A stretch of DNA of 64,000 nt from contig CADEDN010000009.1 in the NCBI GenBank assembly GCA_902826095.1, positions 1 through 64,000 of the forward strand. The letters run 5' to 3'. The notes below the pieces were generated by a model. The model was not told where the DNA came from, made no database searches, and worked only from the letters and a program-made list of their open reading frames with translations. The position numbers and the translations under genes were made by a program. Position 1 is the stretch's first letter. Each line of letters starts with the position of its first letter. Positions 28,679-36,908 of this stretch are shown in pieces. This stretch comes from an uncultured Alphaproteobacteria bacterium (GTDB lineage Bacteria > Pseudomonadota > Alphaproteobacteria > Caulobacterales > Parvularculaceae).

Positions 28679-29100
28679 GGTGCGACTCCGATGCTGTTCG
28701 TTGTCAGTGCAAAGCCCGTGCTCCACCCCGGCGCCGTCAGGAGCGGCATTGATCTGTAGCTTCCGTTGCCGGTGCGGTTGACGATCTTGCCCTTGTCTCG
28801 CGCCCGAACGATGACGCCGTTCTGCGTGACCTCGCACGAGATTGGCGCCGTATTTGTCGCGTGCAGGTTCATGGCCCGAACGCCGATCTGCAAGACGTCT
28901 CCGGCGCTGGCGGCTGCAACAAAAGCGAGCGGGCCGGATGCGACGGCGCCCGAAGCGCGTTGGATATCGATGACGGGTTGAATCCAGTTTGGCGCACCGC
29001 CATGTTCGCGCGCGGCGCCGACAACCGCGCTTTGCTGGCTGCCGACGATCAGCCGGAATTCAACCGGCCCGGCGCCTGCCCTCACAATCCATGTGACCAT
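28675..29100 (-). CDS. small protein coupled to the secreted barrel-like protein, unknown function
   Basis: 141 residues from ATG 29100 (after GGGGAAATT), chosen over a longer frame to 29175. No signal peptide or membrane segment is seen. It is beta-rich with VTWIVRAGAGPVEFRLIVGS, WIQPVIDIQRASGAVASGPLAF, GDVLQIGVRAMN and SCEVTQNGVIVRARDKGKIV. Its stop overlaps the next start by 4 bases (ATGA), so the two genes are almost certainly translated together. No family is recognised. Confidence 0.65.
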   Translation of the reverse strand: MVTWIVRAGAGPVEFRLIVGSQQSAVVGAAREHGGAPNWIQPVIDIQRASGAVASGPLAFVAAASAGDVLQIGVRAMNLHATNTAPISCEVTQNGVIVRARDKGKIVNRTGNGSYRSMPLLTAPGWSTGFALTTNSIGVAP

Positions 29101-29232
29101 AATTTCCCCGAAATCGCGTCGTCGGAATGAAGCGCAGTCATCGCGTCGTGCGCTGTGACCGCCGTCACGCAACAATTGTCAACAAGCTTGCGGGGGGCGA
29201 AGCACATGACTCACCATCGCGCGATGATCGGC

Positions 29233-29316
29233 CCCTCATCCTCACCGAAATCGACCTCCCGCTTTATGCCGTCAGCAACAACAGGCCCGCGCGGCGTCGC
29301 TAGCGAACGCTTTTCG
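29233..29316 (+). pseudogene. relic of the 5' end of a crotonase gene
   Basis: Reads L-ILTEIDLPLYAVSNNRPARRR then a stop. It clearly resembles the N-terminus of the intact crotonase at 30180 (ILTEIDGPLYVVTINRPERRN). A second match is GCGAACGCTTTTCG at its right end, equal to a later part of the same gene. So it is a shortened, decayed duplicate with an internal deletion. No start in frame. Confidence 0.7.
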
Positions 29317-29317
29317 T

Positions 29318-29404
29318 CCGCTCCGGGCGCAATTCGCGCAAGATCGTGAGAATCGCAGCGGGAAGGCCGAGCAGGGTGACGAGATAGGTGAGGAATTCCC
29401 AGCG
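29318..29404 (-). pseudogene. relic of the 5' end of the 26471-26983 gene
   Basis: The minus-strand translation RWEFLTYLVTLLGLPAAILT plus ILRELRPER matches the N-terminal membrane segment of the gene ending at 26983 (LWEFLSYLVTVLGLPVAVLT plus ILRELRAER). The rest of the gene is missing. It is joined directly to the crotonase relic at about 29317, tail to tail. Confidence 0.75.
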
Positions 29405-29415
29405 CCCGGGGGCAG

Positions 29416-30036
29416 CTATTCCTTGTGCTTGTGCGGCTCGGCGGCGCCCTGCGTCGGCACGATGATGTAGGCGCCGGGCGTTCCCTCGCCGAGCACCCAT
29501 GGCAGCGCCGGATCCGAATGGTCGGCGCCGATGTCCTTGTTGGTCACATAGGGCGCCATGATCATCACATGCGGTCGATAGGCGACGATCTTCGTCCCGT
29601 TAAAAACCTTGTTCTCGGTCGAGAGCATGTAGGTGACCCCGCCGCGGCGCGGCGCGCGGAAACGCCCTGAAGCGTAAGCCTCGCCGATCTTCGCGTCGAT
29701 CGCCGCGCGATCATGGCCTTCTTCAATTAATCTGGCGCGTTCGAGCGCGACCGGGAGGAGCGTCGCGACGCCCTCCGGATCGAAACATTGCGGCTCTTGC
29801 GAACCCTCGTCCTCGCGCGTGACGAGGCAGGCGAAACCGTTCGTCCCCTCGCGCGCCAGCTTGAAGCCGCCGCGTTCGAGCACATAAATCGAGGCGGCCC
29901 TGGCGATCGCCGGCGGTCCCGCGCTTTCGGCAAGCGCGATTTCACGATCGGCCGGAAGCAGATCAGGCAATTCCGACGCCGCCGGCCCGCCCGCCCCAGC
30001 CATAATCAACGCGCAAGTCATGACGCCAATTCTCAC
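29416..30036 (-). CDS. secreted protein of unknown function
   Basis: 206 residues from GTG 30036 after GGGAGGG (ATG 30021 is an alternative). It has a signal peptide RIGVMTCALIMAGAGGPAAS. The mature part has IARAASIYVLERGGFKLA, NGFACLVTRE and EPQCFDPEG (two cysteines that may pair). It also has RAPRRGGVTYMLSTENKVF, HVMIMAPYVTNKDIGADHSD and a C-terminal HKHKE tail. Soluble and periplasmic. No family is recognised. Confidence 0.7.
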   Translation of the reverse strand: MRIGVMTCALIMAGAGGPAASELPDLLPADREIALAESAGPPAIARAASIYVLERGGFKLAREGTNGFACLVTREDEGSQEPQCFDPEGVATLLPVALERARLIEEGHDRAAIDAKIGEAYASGRFRAPRRGGVTYMLSTENKVFNGTKIVAYRPHVMIMAPYVTNKDIGADHSDPALPWVLGEGTPGAYIIVPTQGAAEPHKHKE

Positions 30037-30179
30037 AAGCCCTCCCGGCCATTTCCCGGCGCTTGGTCCGCCACGCGTTCGACAAAAAAATCGGATCATC
30101 CCTCAAGCTCGGCGTCCATGCCGGCTCTTCGCTGACGCAAATGCTTGTTCGCGGTCCGACGACGGCGCACCATTCTTCC

Positions 30180-30956
30180 ATGACCGACGCCCTCCCCATC
30201 CTCACCGAAATCGACGGCCCGCTCTACGTCGTCACCATCAACCGTCCGGAACGGCGGAACGCCGTCGACCGCGACTGCGCGGCGGCGCTGGCGAACGCTT
30301 TTCGCGCCTTTGACGCGGACGGCGATCTCTCGGTCGCGATCCTCGCCGGCGCCGGCGGGAATTTCTGCGCGGGCGCGGATCTTAAAGCCGTCGCCGAAGG
30401 ACGCGGCAACCGCACCGAGACGAAGGGCGACGGGCCGATGGGACCGACACGGATGATGTTGTCCAAACCCGTCATCGCCGCGGTTGAAGGCTGCGCGGTC
30501 GCCGGCGGGCTTGAACTGGCGCTGTGGTGCGATATTCGCGTCGCGGCGAAGGGCGCGATGTTCGGGGTTTACTGCCGGCGTTTTGGCGTTCCCTTGATCG
30601 ACGGCGGCACGGTGCGCCTGCCGCGCCTCATCGGCGCCGGGCGCGCGATGGACATGATCCTCACCGGACGCGGCGTCGGCGCCGAGGAGGCTTTCGCCTG
30701 GGGCCTTGTCAACCGTCTTTGCGAGCAGGGCGGCGCGCTCGCCGCCGCGAAGGCGCTCGCCAAAGAGCTCGCCAGCCTGCCGCAAATCTGTATGCGGAAC
30801 GATCGCCGGTCGGCGCTCGGGCAATGGTCGCTCGGCGAAGAAGAGGCGATCGCCGCCGAGTTCGCGCTCGGCCTAAAGACGCTCGCCTCGGGCGAGACGC
30901 TCGCCGGCGCGACGAAATTCGCCGGGGGCGCTGGCCGCGGCGGCGAAGCGATCTAA
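30180..30956 (+). CDS. crotonase/enoyl-CoA hydratase family protein
   Basis: 258 residues from ATG 30180. The oxyanion-hole segments FCAGADLKAVAEG and VEGCAVAGGLELALWCDIRV are typical. The first hydratase Glu is kept (GLELAL). In the segment FGVYCRRFGVPLIDGGTVRL the second Glu of classical enoyl-CoA hydratases is replaced by Cys, so ordinary water addition is unlikely. Isomerase, hydrolase or another acyl-CoA reaction is possible. Its 3' end overlaps the convergent membrane-protein gene by 4 bases. A relic of its 5' end lies at 29233-29316. Confidence 0.88.
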   Translation: MTDALPILTEIDGPLYVVTINRPERRNAVDRDCAAALANAFRAFDADGDLSVAILAGAGGNFCAGADLKAVAEGRGNRTETKGDGPMGPTRMMLSKPVIAAVEGCAVAGGLELALWCDIRVAAKGAMFGVYCRRFGVPLIDGGTVRLPRLIGAGRAMDMILTGRGVGAEEAFAWGLVNRLCEQGGALAAAKALAKELASLPQICMRNDRRSALGQWSLGEEEAIAAEFALGLKTLASGETLAGATKFAGGAGRGGEAI

Positions 30957-31393
30957 CGCAGGTGACCCTGCTTGCGCGCGAAACGCGCGTACCAGGCGAA
31001 GAAGAGGCATCCAATGAGAATGACGGCTTGCATGATCTGAATCGCGCCAGTCATTCCGGGCGCTGGATTGATCGCATAGGAGTAAACAAGACTGAGAACA
31101 TAGGCGATCAGCGAGGCGATGAAGACCTCGAACGCCCACTTGCTTCGCAGCAAAAGCAGCGCCGAGCCAAGAAGGGCGCCCCAGACGCCGACCGCCCAGA
31201 CGACGGTCATCCACGACGGCATCGCATCGTAATAGGCGATCTGGGCGTCCGTCATCCCGACCGAGCGGAGGTACGCCTCGCCGCCCGTCTTCGACATGAA
31301 ATAGTCATAGGCCCCATAGGCGTTCCACAGGACGCCGACGACGCCGACCGCCCACAGATGCCAGGGCGTCTTATTCACAGCAGAAGCGGTCAT
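30953..31393 (-). CDS. small multi-pass membrane protein
   Basis: 146 residues from ATG 31393, after GAGGGAGGG. There are four hydrophobic segments: HLWAVGVVGVLWNAYGAYDY, WMTVVWAVGVWGALLGSALLLL, FEVFIASLIAYVLSLVYSY and AIQIMQAVILIGCLFFAWY. A conserved-looking periplasmic loop (GMTDAQIAYYDAMPSW) lies between the first two. A family of such proteins is common in alphaproteobacteria, with unknown function. Confidence 0.78.
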   Translation of the reverse strand: MTASAVNKTPWHLWAVGVVGVLWNAYGAYDYFMSKTGGEAYLRSVGMTDAQIAYYDAMPSWMTVVWAVGVWGALLGSALLLLRSKWAFEVFIASLIAYVLSLVYSYAINPAPGMTGAIQIMQAVILIGCLFFAWYARFARKQGHLR

Positions 31394-31461
31394 TTTTCCC
31401 TCCCTCGCCGTTTAGGTACCCGTTACGTTACCATTTCCGGCGCCGTTCGCCAAGCCCCGGC

Positions 31462-32130
31462 TCACCGCCGGTTCCGGCGCGGTTTCTCCGGGCGCGGAAT
31501 GATCGTGAACGCCCGAAGGACCGCTTTGTCGAACAAGGCCGGATCGATGAGACGGTCCGGCGCATGAGGATCGATAAACCGCAATTCCCGCCTCGCGCCG
31601 AAGCCGCCGGCGCCGAAAAGCCTTGCGCCGCGATAAAGGACGCTTCGCGTCGGCGCGCTGACCGAACAGGTGCGCATCGCCTCGCGGAAAATGCGGTCGG
31701 CGCGGAAGCGCTCCTTGCGGAATTGCGTCGGCTTTTTCGGCGGTTCGGCGATCGTATAGAGCCAGTCATGGATGACCGCCGCCGCCGAGTGAACGCCGGT
31801 CGGCGGAACCAGAAAGCGCAGCGCCGCCGGAACCGAAGCGTGGTCGGTCACGAAATGCGGCGGCACGATGATCGCGACATTCGGCTTCGAGCGCACGTGA
31901 ATATAGACGAGGCCGCGCTTGACGACGAAATTGCGAACGCCCTTTTGGCGTCGTTCGATTTCGAACGGGACCGGGCTGTCGACGAGCCGCGTGACGAAGC
32001 GGTCCTCCATGCCGAAGAGCCTTTCGGCCAACGCCGCGATCGCTTCGGGCGGCACGTCGCGCCCTTCCATGCCCTTGGCGGCTTCAAGCACGCGGTCGCA
32101 AAGATCGATGTCATCGACCCAATACGGCAT
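31462..32130 (-). CDS. DUF1353 family protein
   Basis: 222 residues. The DUF1353 core is visible in IVPPHFVTDHASVPAALRFL and AAAVIHDWLYTIAEPP. The Asp/His residues in TDHASVP and HDWLY suggest metal binding. The family is often found in phages, but no other phage gene is nearby. An N-terminal extension of about 70 residues precedes the domain. The gene overlaps the TfoX-C gene by 20 bases and is probably cotranscribed with it. Confidence 0.82.
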   Translation of the reverse strand: MPYWVDDIDLCDRVLEAAKGMEGRDVPPEAIAALAERLFGMEDRFVTRLVDSPVPFEIERRQKGVRNFVVKRGLVYIHVRSKPNVAIIVPPHFVTDHASVPAALRFLVPPTGVHSAAAVIHDWLYTIAEPPKKPTQFRKERFRADRIFREAMRTCSVSAPTRSVLYRGARLFGAGGFGARRELRFIDPHAPDRLIDPALFDKAVLRAFTIIPRPEKPRRNRR

Positions 32131-32446
32131 CGCTCTCTTCCTTTTCGAGTTCCGCGAGCGCGGCCTGCGCCTGCGCCTGCGCCTTGAGCTCGGCCTTGCG
32201 ATCTTTCTCGAGCGCGCGCCAGTCGAGGCCGCGAAGGCCGCATTCGATCGCGTAAACGAAATTCATCGACACGCGCCGCCCGAAACGAAAGCGCAATGCG
32301 CGGTAAGCGCCGACGGCCCCGAGCCGCTTAAGCGCGCGGACATCCTTGACGCCGGCCTCAATCAGCATCTTCGCCGATGTCGGCCCAAGGCTCGGCAGCG
32401 CCGCGAGGGCGACCGCATCGGGCGACAAATCGACAGGTTTCTTCAT
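32111..32446 (-). CDS. TfoX C-terminal domain protein
   Basis: 111 residues. Residues 10-90 form the helix-hairpin-helix-like TfoX-C domain, with LPSLGPTSAKMLIEAGVKDV and LKRLGAVGAYRALRFRFG. A charged Ala/Gln-rich C-terminal helix (KAQAQAQAALAELEKEE) follows. The TfoX N-terminal domain is absent. Such standalone versions are common, and their role is not established. It is divergent from parE. Confidence 0.85.
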   Translation of the reverse strand: MKKPVDLSPDAVALAALPSLGPTSAKMLIEAGVKDVRALKRLGAVGAYRALRFRFGRRVSMNFVYAIECGLRGLDWRALEKDRKAELKAQAQAQAALAELEKEESDAVLGR

Positions 32447-32520
32447 GGCGGCGCGGCGCTTGGCGGGCGAGAGGGATTCGGCCTATTGGGAGCCCCCGAT
32501 CGTGGAATGAGACGCAGACG

Positions 32521-34545
32521 ATGGCAAGCAGGAAAGACGGCAAAGGCGGCGACAGCGGCGATCTCTTTTCGGGGAGCGCGGGCGGCGGCGATTACACGGC
32601 GAAGGATATCGAAGTCCTTGAGGGGCTGGAGCCGGTCAGGAAGCGCCCCGGCATGTATATCGGCGGCACCGACGAAAAGGCGCTGCATCACCTCTTCGCC
32701 GAGGTCCTCGACAATTCCATGGACGAGGCGGTCGCGGGACATGCAAGCCGCATCGAGGTCGAGCTTCTCGAAAACGGCTATCTCGCCGTGACCGACAATG
32801 GCCGCGGCGTTCCGATCGACCCGCATCCGAAGTTCAAGAACAAATCCGCGCTCGAAGTCATCATGACGATGCTGCATTCGGGCGGAAAATTCGAGGGCAA
32901 GGCCTATAACACGTCGGGCGGCCTGCACGGCGTCGGCGTTTCCGTCGTCAACGCGCTCTCGGACGATCTGACGGTCGAGGTCTGCCGCAATCGCCAGATG
33001 TGGCGCCAGACCTATTCAAAAGGCCACCCGACCTCGAAGCTGAAGGAAGTCGGCCCGGCGCCGAACAAGCGCGGCACAACCGTCACTTTTCATCCGGACC
33101 CGGAGATTTTCGGCGCCAGGGCGGCGTTCAAGCCGGCGCGGCTCTACAAAATGGCGCGCTCGAAGGCCTATCTCTTCGGCGGCGTCGAGATCCGCTGGAA
33201 ATGCGCAGCAGAGCTCATCAAGGACGAGACGCCCGCCGAAGCGGTCTTCCATTTCGAGGCGGGCCTCACCGACTATCTTTCATCGCTCATCGGCGCCAAG
33301 CCGACCGTCACCGATGAGATGTTTTCCGGCAAGATCGAACGCAAGGAAGATGGCGGCCACGGCGCCGTCGAATGGGCCGTCTGCTGGGGCGCCGCGGGCT
33401 TCGGGGCCCCGAATGACCAGGAAGACGGCTTCATCCATTCCTATTGCAACACGATCCCGACCGCCGAGGGCGGCACGCATGAAGCGGGCCTCAGAGCCGC
33501 GCTGTCGAAGGGATTGAAGGCTTACGCCGATCTTGCCGGCAACAAGAAAGCGGGCAACGTCACGCCGGAAGACATCATGACGACAGCGGGCGCGCTTTTG
33601 TCCGTGTTCGTCCGAAATCCGGAATTTCAGGGCCAGACCAAAGACAAGCTGGCGACGGCCGAAGCGCTGCGCCTCGTCGAAAACGCGATCCGCCCGGCCT
33701 TCGACCACTGGCTCGCGAGCCACCCGAAACAGGCGAACGACCTTCTCGACTGGGTGATCGGCCAGGCCGACGACCGCATGCGGCGGCGCAAGGAGAAGGA
33801 AGTCAGCCGCGCGGCGGCGACGCGCAAGCTCCGCCTTCCCGGCAAACTCGCCGACTGCTCGCAGAAGGACCGCGAGGGCACCGAATTGTTCCTCGTTGAG
33901 GGCGACTCGGCGGGCGGCAGCGCGAAACAGGCGAGGAACCGCGCGACGCAGGCGATCCTCCCCTTGCGCGGCAAGATCTTGAACGTCGCCTCGGCGGGGC
34001 GCGACAAGATCAACGACAATCAGGAAATTCAGGACATCGCGCAGGCGCTCGGCGTCGGTCTCGGCGCGAAATTCGATCTTGAGGATCTGCGCTACGAAAA
34101 AATCATCATCATGACCGACGCCGATGTCGATGGCGCGCATATCGCCTCGCTGCTCATCACCTTTTTCTATCAGGAGATGAAGGAGATGATCGACGCCGGC
34201 CGGCTCTACATGGCGCAGCCGCCGCTCTATCGCCTGACCGCCGGGGGGAAGACCGTCTACGCGATGGACGACCGCGCGCGGGAGACGTTGCTGAAGACCG
34301 ACTTCAAGTCGAACCAGAAGGTCGATGTCGGACGATTCAAGGGCCTTGGCGAAATGATGCCGGCGCAATTGAAGGAAACGACGATGGACCCGAAGACGCG
34401 CACGCTCGCCCGCGTCGTCATCGCCGACGACAAGCAGGAACTCTCATCCGACCTCGTCGAACGGCTGATGGGCAAGAAAGCCGAAGCGCGGTTTCAGTTC
34501 ATTCAGGAGAATGCGGGGTTTGTGCGGGGGGAGTTGGATATTTGA
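32521..34545 (+). CDS. parE: DNA topoisomerase IV subunit B
   Basis: 674 residues from ATG 32521. The GHKL ATPase domain has VLEGLEPVRKRPGMYIGGTD, EVLDNSMDEAVAG, DNGRGVPID and TSGGLHGVGVSVVNALS. The transducer and TOPRIM parts have LFLVEGDSAGGSAKQARNR, the PLRGKILNV motif and the metal site IIMTDADVDGAHIASLL. It ends FKGLGEMMPAQLKETTMDP. Together with ParC (not in the window) it decatenates chromosomes. ParE rather than GyrB is favoured by the length and by the EIQDIAQALG segment. Confidence 0.94.
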   Translation: MASRKDGKGGDSGDLFSGSAGGGDYTAKDIEVLEGLEPVRKRPGMYIGGTDEKALHHLFAEVLDNSMDEAVAGHASRIEVELLENGYLAVTDNGRGVPIDPHPKFKNKSALEVIMTMLHSGGKFEGKAYNTSGGLHGVGVSVVNALSDDLTVEVCRNRQMWRQTYSKGHPTSKLKEVGPAPNKRGTTVTFHPDPEIFGARAAFKPARLYKMARSKAYLFGGVEIRWKCAAELIKDETPAEAVFHFEAGLTDYLSSLIGAKPTVTDEMFSGKIERKEDGGHGAVEWAVCWGAAGFGAPNDQEDGFIHSYCNTIPTAEGGTHEAGLRAALSKGLKAYADLAGNKKAGNVTPEDIMTTAGALLSVFVRNPEFQGQTKDKLATAEALRLVENAIRPAFDHWLASHPKQANDLLDWVIGQADDRMRRRKEKEVSRAAATRKLRLPGKLADCSQKDREGTELFLVEGDSAGGSAKQARNRATQAILPLRGKILNVASAGRDKINDNQEIQDIAQALGVGLGAKFDLEDLRYEKIIIMTDADVDGAHIASLLITFFYQEMKEMIDAGRLYMAQPPLYRLTAGGKTVYAMDDRARETLLKTDFKSNQKVDVGRFKGLGEMMPAQLKETTMDPKTRTLARVVIADDKQELSSDLVERLMGKKAEARFQFIQENAGFVRGELDI

Positions 34546-35627
34546 TGATCCATAATGGGGAAAAAATTGTCGTGGTTGTTGGGGCCGGCTGCAGTGCCGA
34601 ATTTCGGCTTCCCACCGGCTATCAAATCATGGCAAGTCTTCGCAACGAACGTGTCGACGGCACGCCCACATTTGGCTTCGGCATCGGACAGGCGCTCAAT
34701 AATCCGTTTTTGGAGGCAAGTCCAAGCGTGTTTGAAGGCGATCGAAGTAATCAAAGCGCCGTCATTGAGTGCCTCAAGATTGCAAAGGAAGTTGCAGACG
34801 ATTCGATCGACCTGTTTGCATTCAACAACCCGAGTCATTCAAACATTTGCAAATTTTATTCGACGAGAAGAATCCTAGCCGCAATGTATGAAGCGGCATC
34901 GGGAAAAGACGAATTCGGTTTTAAGTTTGAATTGCAAAAGTTGCGGCGATCTTGGCGCTCGCCAGAGCTGCAAATTCGACAAAGTGACGGCAAATTGAAA
35001 AGCTGTCCGAACTGGCTTGCCTCGCTGGCTCAAAAGTACACAGCGGGTAGAAGTGGACCAGAAGATTTGGACCCGAGCGCCCTTGAGATAGTCACATTCA
35101 ACTATGATCCCATAATCGAAGACGCGCTCTACGTTTTCATTACTCGTGGTGAACGTTTCCGGGAAGCCACGATGAATCTCCTCCCGAGGGTTCATCATGT
35201 CTATGGTGGTTTTGGAGAGTTGCCAGAGCGTCTCACAAGCTTGTCGACCATTCGGGAGTGCGCTGAAAAGATCTCCTATGTCAATGATGACGCATTGAAA
35301 CCGGCTGCTGAAGCGGTCCGTGCGATTTCAGAGGCGACTGCGATTTACATTGCCGGATTCGATATGGACGAGAAAAACACGGCGCGCATCGGGCTCGACA
35401 AGTCCACGGCGGTGAAAGCCGCACAAGCATATGACGGGAACTATCGGTTGTTATCACGACTGCAGAGAATTGGTGTAATGAATGATCTCATTTTGAGCGG
35501 AACTCCCGCAAACCCTATGTCAATAGGGTCTGCATGCTCCCAGGGATTCTTTGACCTGGCTGCTCTGAGACGGCCGGCCCTTCGGACAAGATCGAGAACC
35601 AGGGGCTTGCGCGGAAAAGTCCAATAA
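34545..35627 (+). CDS. standalone SIR2-like domain protein, possible defence NADase
   Basis: 360 residues from ATG 34545, whose A is the last base of the parE stop (TGATG). The SIR2-like signature starts with the NAD-binding loop VVVVGAGCSAEFRLPTG. It continues with DDSIDLFAFN at about 86 and TFNYDPIIEDAL around the candidate catalytic Asn186. Then come HHVYGGFGEL with His217/218, and IYIAGFDMDEKN near 271. This is the arrangement of SIR2-like NADases in phage-defence systems (Thoeris ThsA, DSR). It has no fused second domain and no obvious partner gene. Base composition and codon use are visibly more AT-rich than parE and other neighbours, which points to recent acquisition. Confidence 0.72.
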   Translation: MIHNGEKIVVVVGAGCSAEFRLPTGYQIMASLRNERVDGTPTFGFGIGQALNNPFLEASPSVFEGDRSNQSAVIECLKIAKEVADDSIDLFAFNNPSHSNICKFYSTRRILAAMYEAASGKDEFGFKFELQKLRRSWRSPELQIRQSDGKLKSCPNWLASLAQKYTAGRSGPEDLDPSALEIVTFNYDPIIEDALYVFITRGERFREATMNLLPRVHHVYGGFGELPERLTSLSTIRECAEKISYVNDDALKPAAEAVRAISEATAIYIAGFDMDEKNTARIGLDKSTAVKAAQAYDGNYRLLSRLQRIGVMNDLILSGTPANPMSIGSACSQGFFDLAALRRPALRTRSRTRGLRGKVQ

Positions 35628-36032
35628 CCGAGGCGCATGGCTGCGCCGTTACAAAAAAATGGCGGGCCAAGGCCCTACACCGTTCCTCTCAAATCTCCAT
35701 CGTTCCGGGGCGCGATGAGGATTCAGTTTGCTCTAACGATCGACTGTCGACACTTGACGTCCCCCCTCCGGCCGCTGCGGGACCACCTCCGCCGTTGACG
35801 CGGGGGAGGAAAGCCCGGCGTCTTCTTTGCTCCCCCGCGACTGCGGGGGGGGGGGGGGCTGTCACGCGCAAGCGTGACTGAGGGGGCGCGCTCGATCAAC
35901 AACCGCCCGCACGGCGACAGCGCGCCCCTTCAGTCGCTTCGGGGCGTAACCGCCATGGTCAAGGGGGAGCCCGGTCTTCGCGACACCGTGATGAACGGGT
36001 CAAAAGCAACCGCAGCGCCTTCCAGCTCGTCC
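35628..36032. repeat. repeat-rich gene-free spacer with a 14-G tract
   Basis: No credible gene. It contains GC-rich inverted repeats (CCCCCCTCCGG..., GCGGGGGAGG...CCTCCGCC types), a run of 14 G at 35845-35858 and a perfect hairpin GTCACGC-N4-GCGTGAC at 35861-35878. It lies between the converging ends of the SIR2-like and beta-helix genes. Confidence 0.7.
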
Positions 36033-36815
36033 CTATTGCAGCGAGATCGTCGAAGTCGGCGCGCCGTTGGCAGTGTTGTTCTCGATCACATTGTTGCCGA
36101 ACGAGATGATCGAGCCGCCGTTCAGCGCGGAAAGGCCGAGGCCGTTGAAGGTGAACACGGATTGATTGATCCGGACGATCGCCGTTCCGTCCGCGATGAG
36201 GCCGCCATTCTGGTTGAAGATCGAATGAACCCGGTCGAGTTCGACGCGCGCGCTGACCGCCGCCGTCGGCTTCACGACGACGCCGTTGGTGTTCTTCTCG
36301 ATCAGCGAATCCTTGATGACGACGCGCGCGATGGCGGCGCCCGGCGCAATCGAGACGCCATTGGCGAAATTTCTGATCGAGCAGTCTTCGATCGAGACAT
36401 TGCGCGCCTGCAGGATGCGCACGCCGCTAAGTCCCGTGCCGACGCCGTCAATGTCGAGGCCCTTCAGCGTCACATTGGATGTCGCCGTCGCATTGATGAT
36501 GATCCCGTTGACGCTGGGGACGAGAACGCCCGCCTCGACATCCTCGGCGATGATGCTGATCGACTTGGTGATGGTGACGCCGCCAAAGCCGCCAGGATCG
36601 AGGACGCTGATCTCGCCGCCCGTCGCGGTTTTCGAAATCGCCCCGGCGAAGGTCTTGCAGGGCGCGGTGCGCGAACACGGATTGGCGTCATCGCCGACGC
36701 CCGAGACCCAGGTTCTCGTCGCCTGCGCATTGGCGCCCGAACAGGTCAGCGCCATCACGACCGCCGCAGCGATCAATTTCGCCGCCAAGGATTTTCCTGC
36801 AATAAAAGCGTTCAT
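36033..36815 (-). CDS. secreted right-handed beta-helix repeat protein
   Basis: 260 residues from ATG 36815, after GGGAGAGGG. It has a signal peptide with LIAAAVVMALTCSGANA. An N-terminal segment RTWVSGVGDDANPCSRTAPCKTFAGAI is typical of secreted parallel beta-helix proteins. It is followed by about eight rungs of 22-25 residues (VTLKGLDIDGVGTGLSGVRI, VSIEDCSIRNFANGVSI, VVIKDSLIEKNTNGVVV, VELDRVHSIFNQNGGLI and others). The fold often binds or cleaves polysaccharides, but no catalytic residues are identified here. Confidence 0.83.
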   Translation of the reverse strand: MNAFIAGKSLAAKLIAAAVVMALTCSGANAQATRTWVSGVGDDANPCSRTAPCKTFAGAISKTATGGEISVLDPGGFGGVTITKSISIIAEDVEAGVLVPSVNGIIINATATSNVTLKGLDIDGVGTGLSGVRILQARNVSIEDCSIRNFANGVSIAPGAAIARVVIKDSLIEKNTNGVVVKPTAAVSARVELDRVHSIFNQNGGLIADGTAIVRINQSVFTFNGLGLSALNGGSIISFGNNVIENNTANGAPTSTISLQ

Positions 36816-36908
36816 TGAAGCCCTCTCCCAGTCTCCCGCCGCAAGCCGGCGGCGTAACATTAGAGGCCTTCGCCGGCGTCCGCCATCGGCGGCCGGCCGG
36901 CCGACTTC

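Noticed and set aside
31462..32130. DUF1353 gene as sign of a prophage
   Set aside because: No other phage, integrase or attachment features nearby; the gene is packed with a chromosomal TfoX-C gene.
35628..36032. CRISPR-like array in the repeat-rich spacer
   Set aside because: The repeats are not regularly spaced and are GC-rich palindromes of the general dispersed type.
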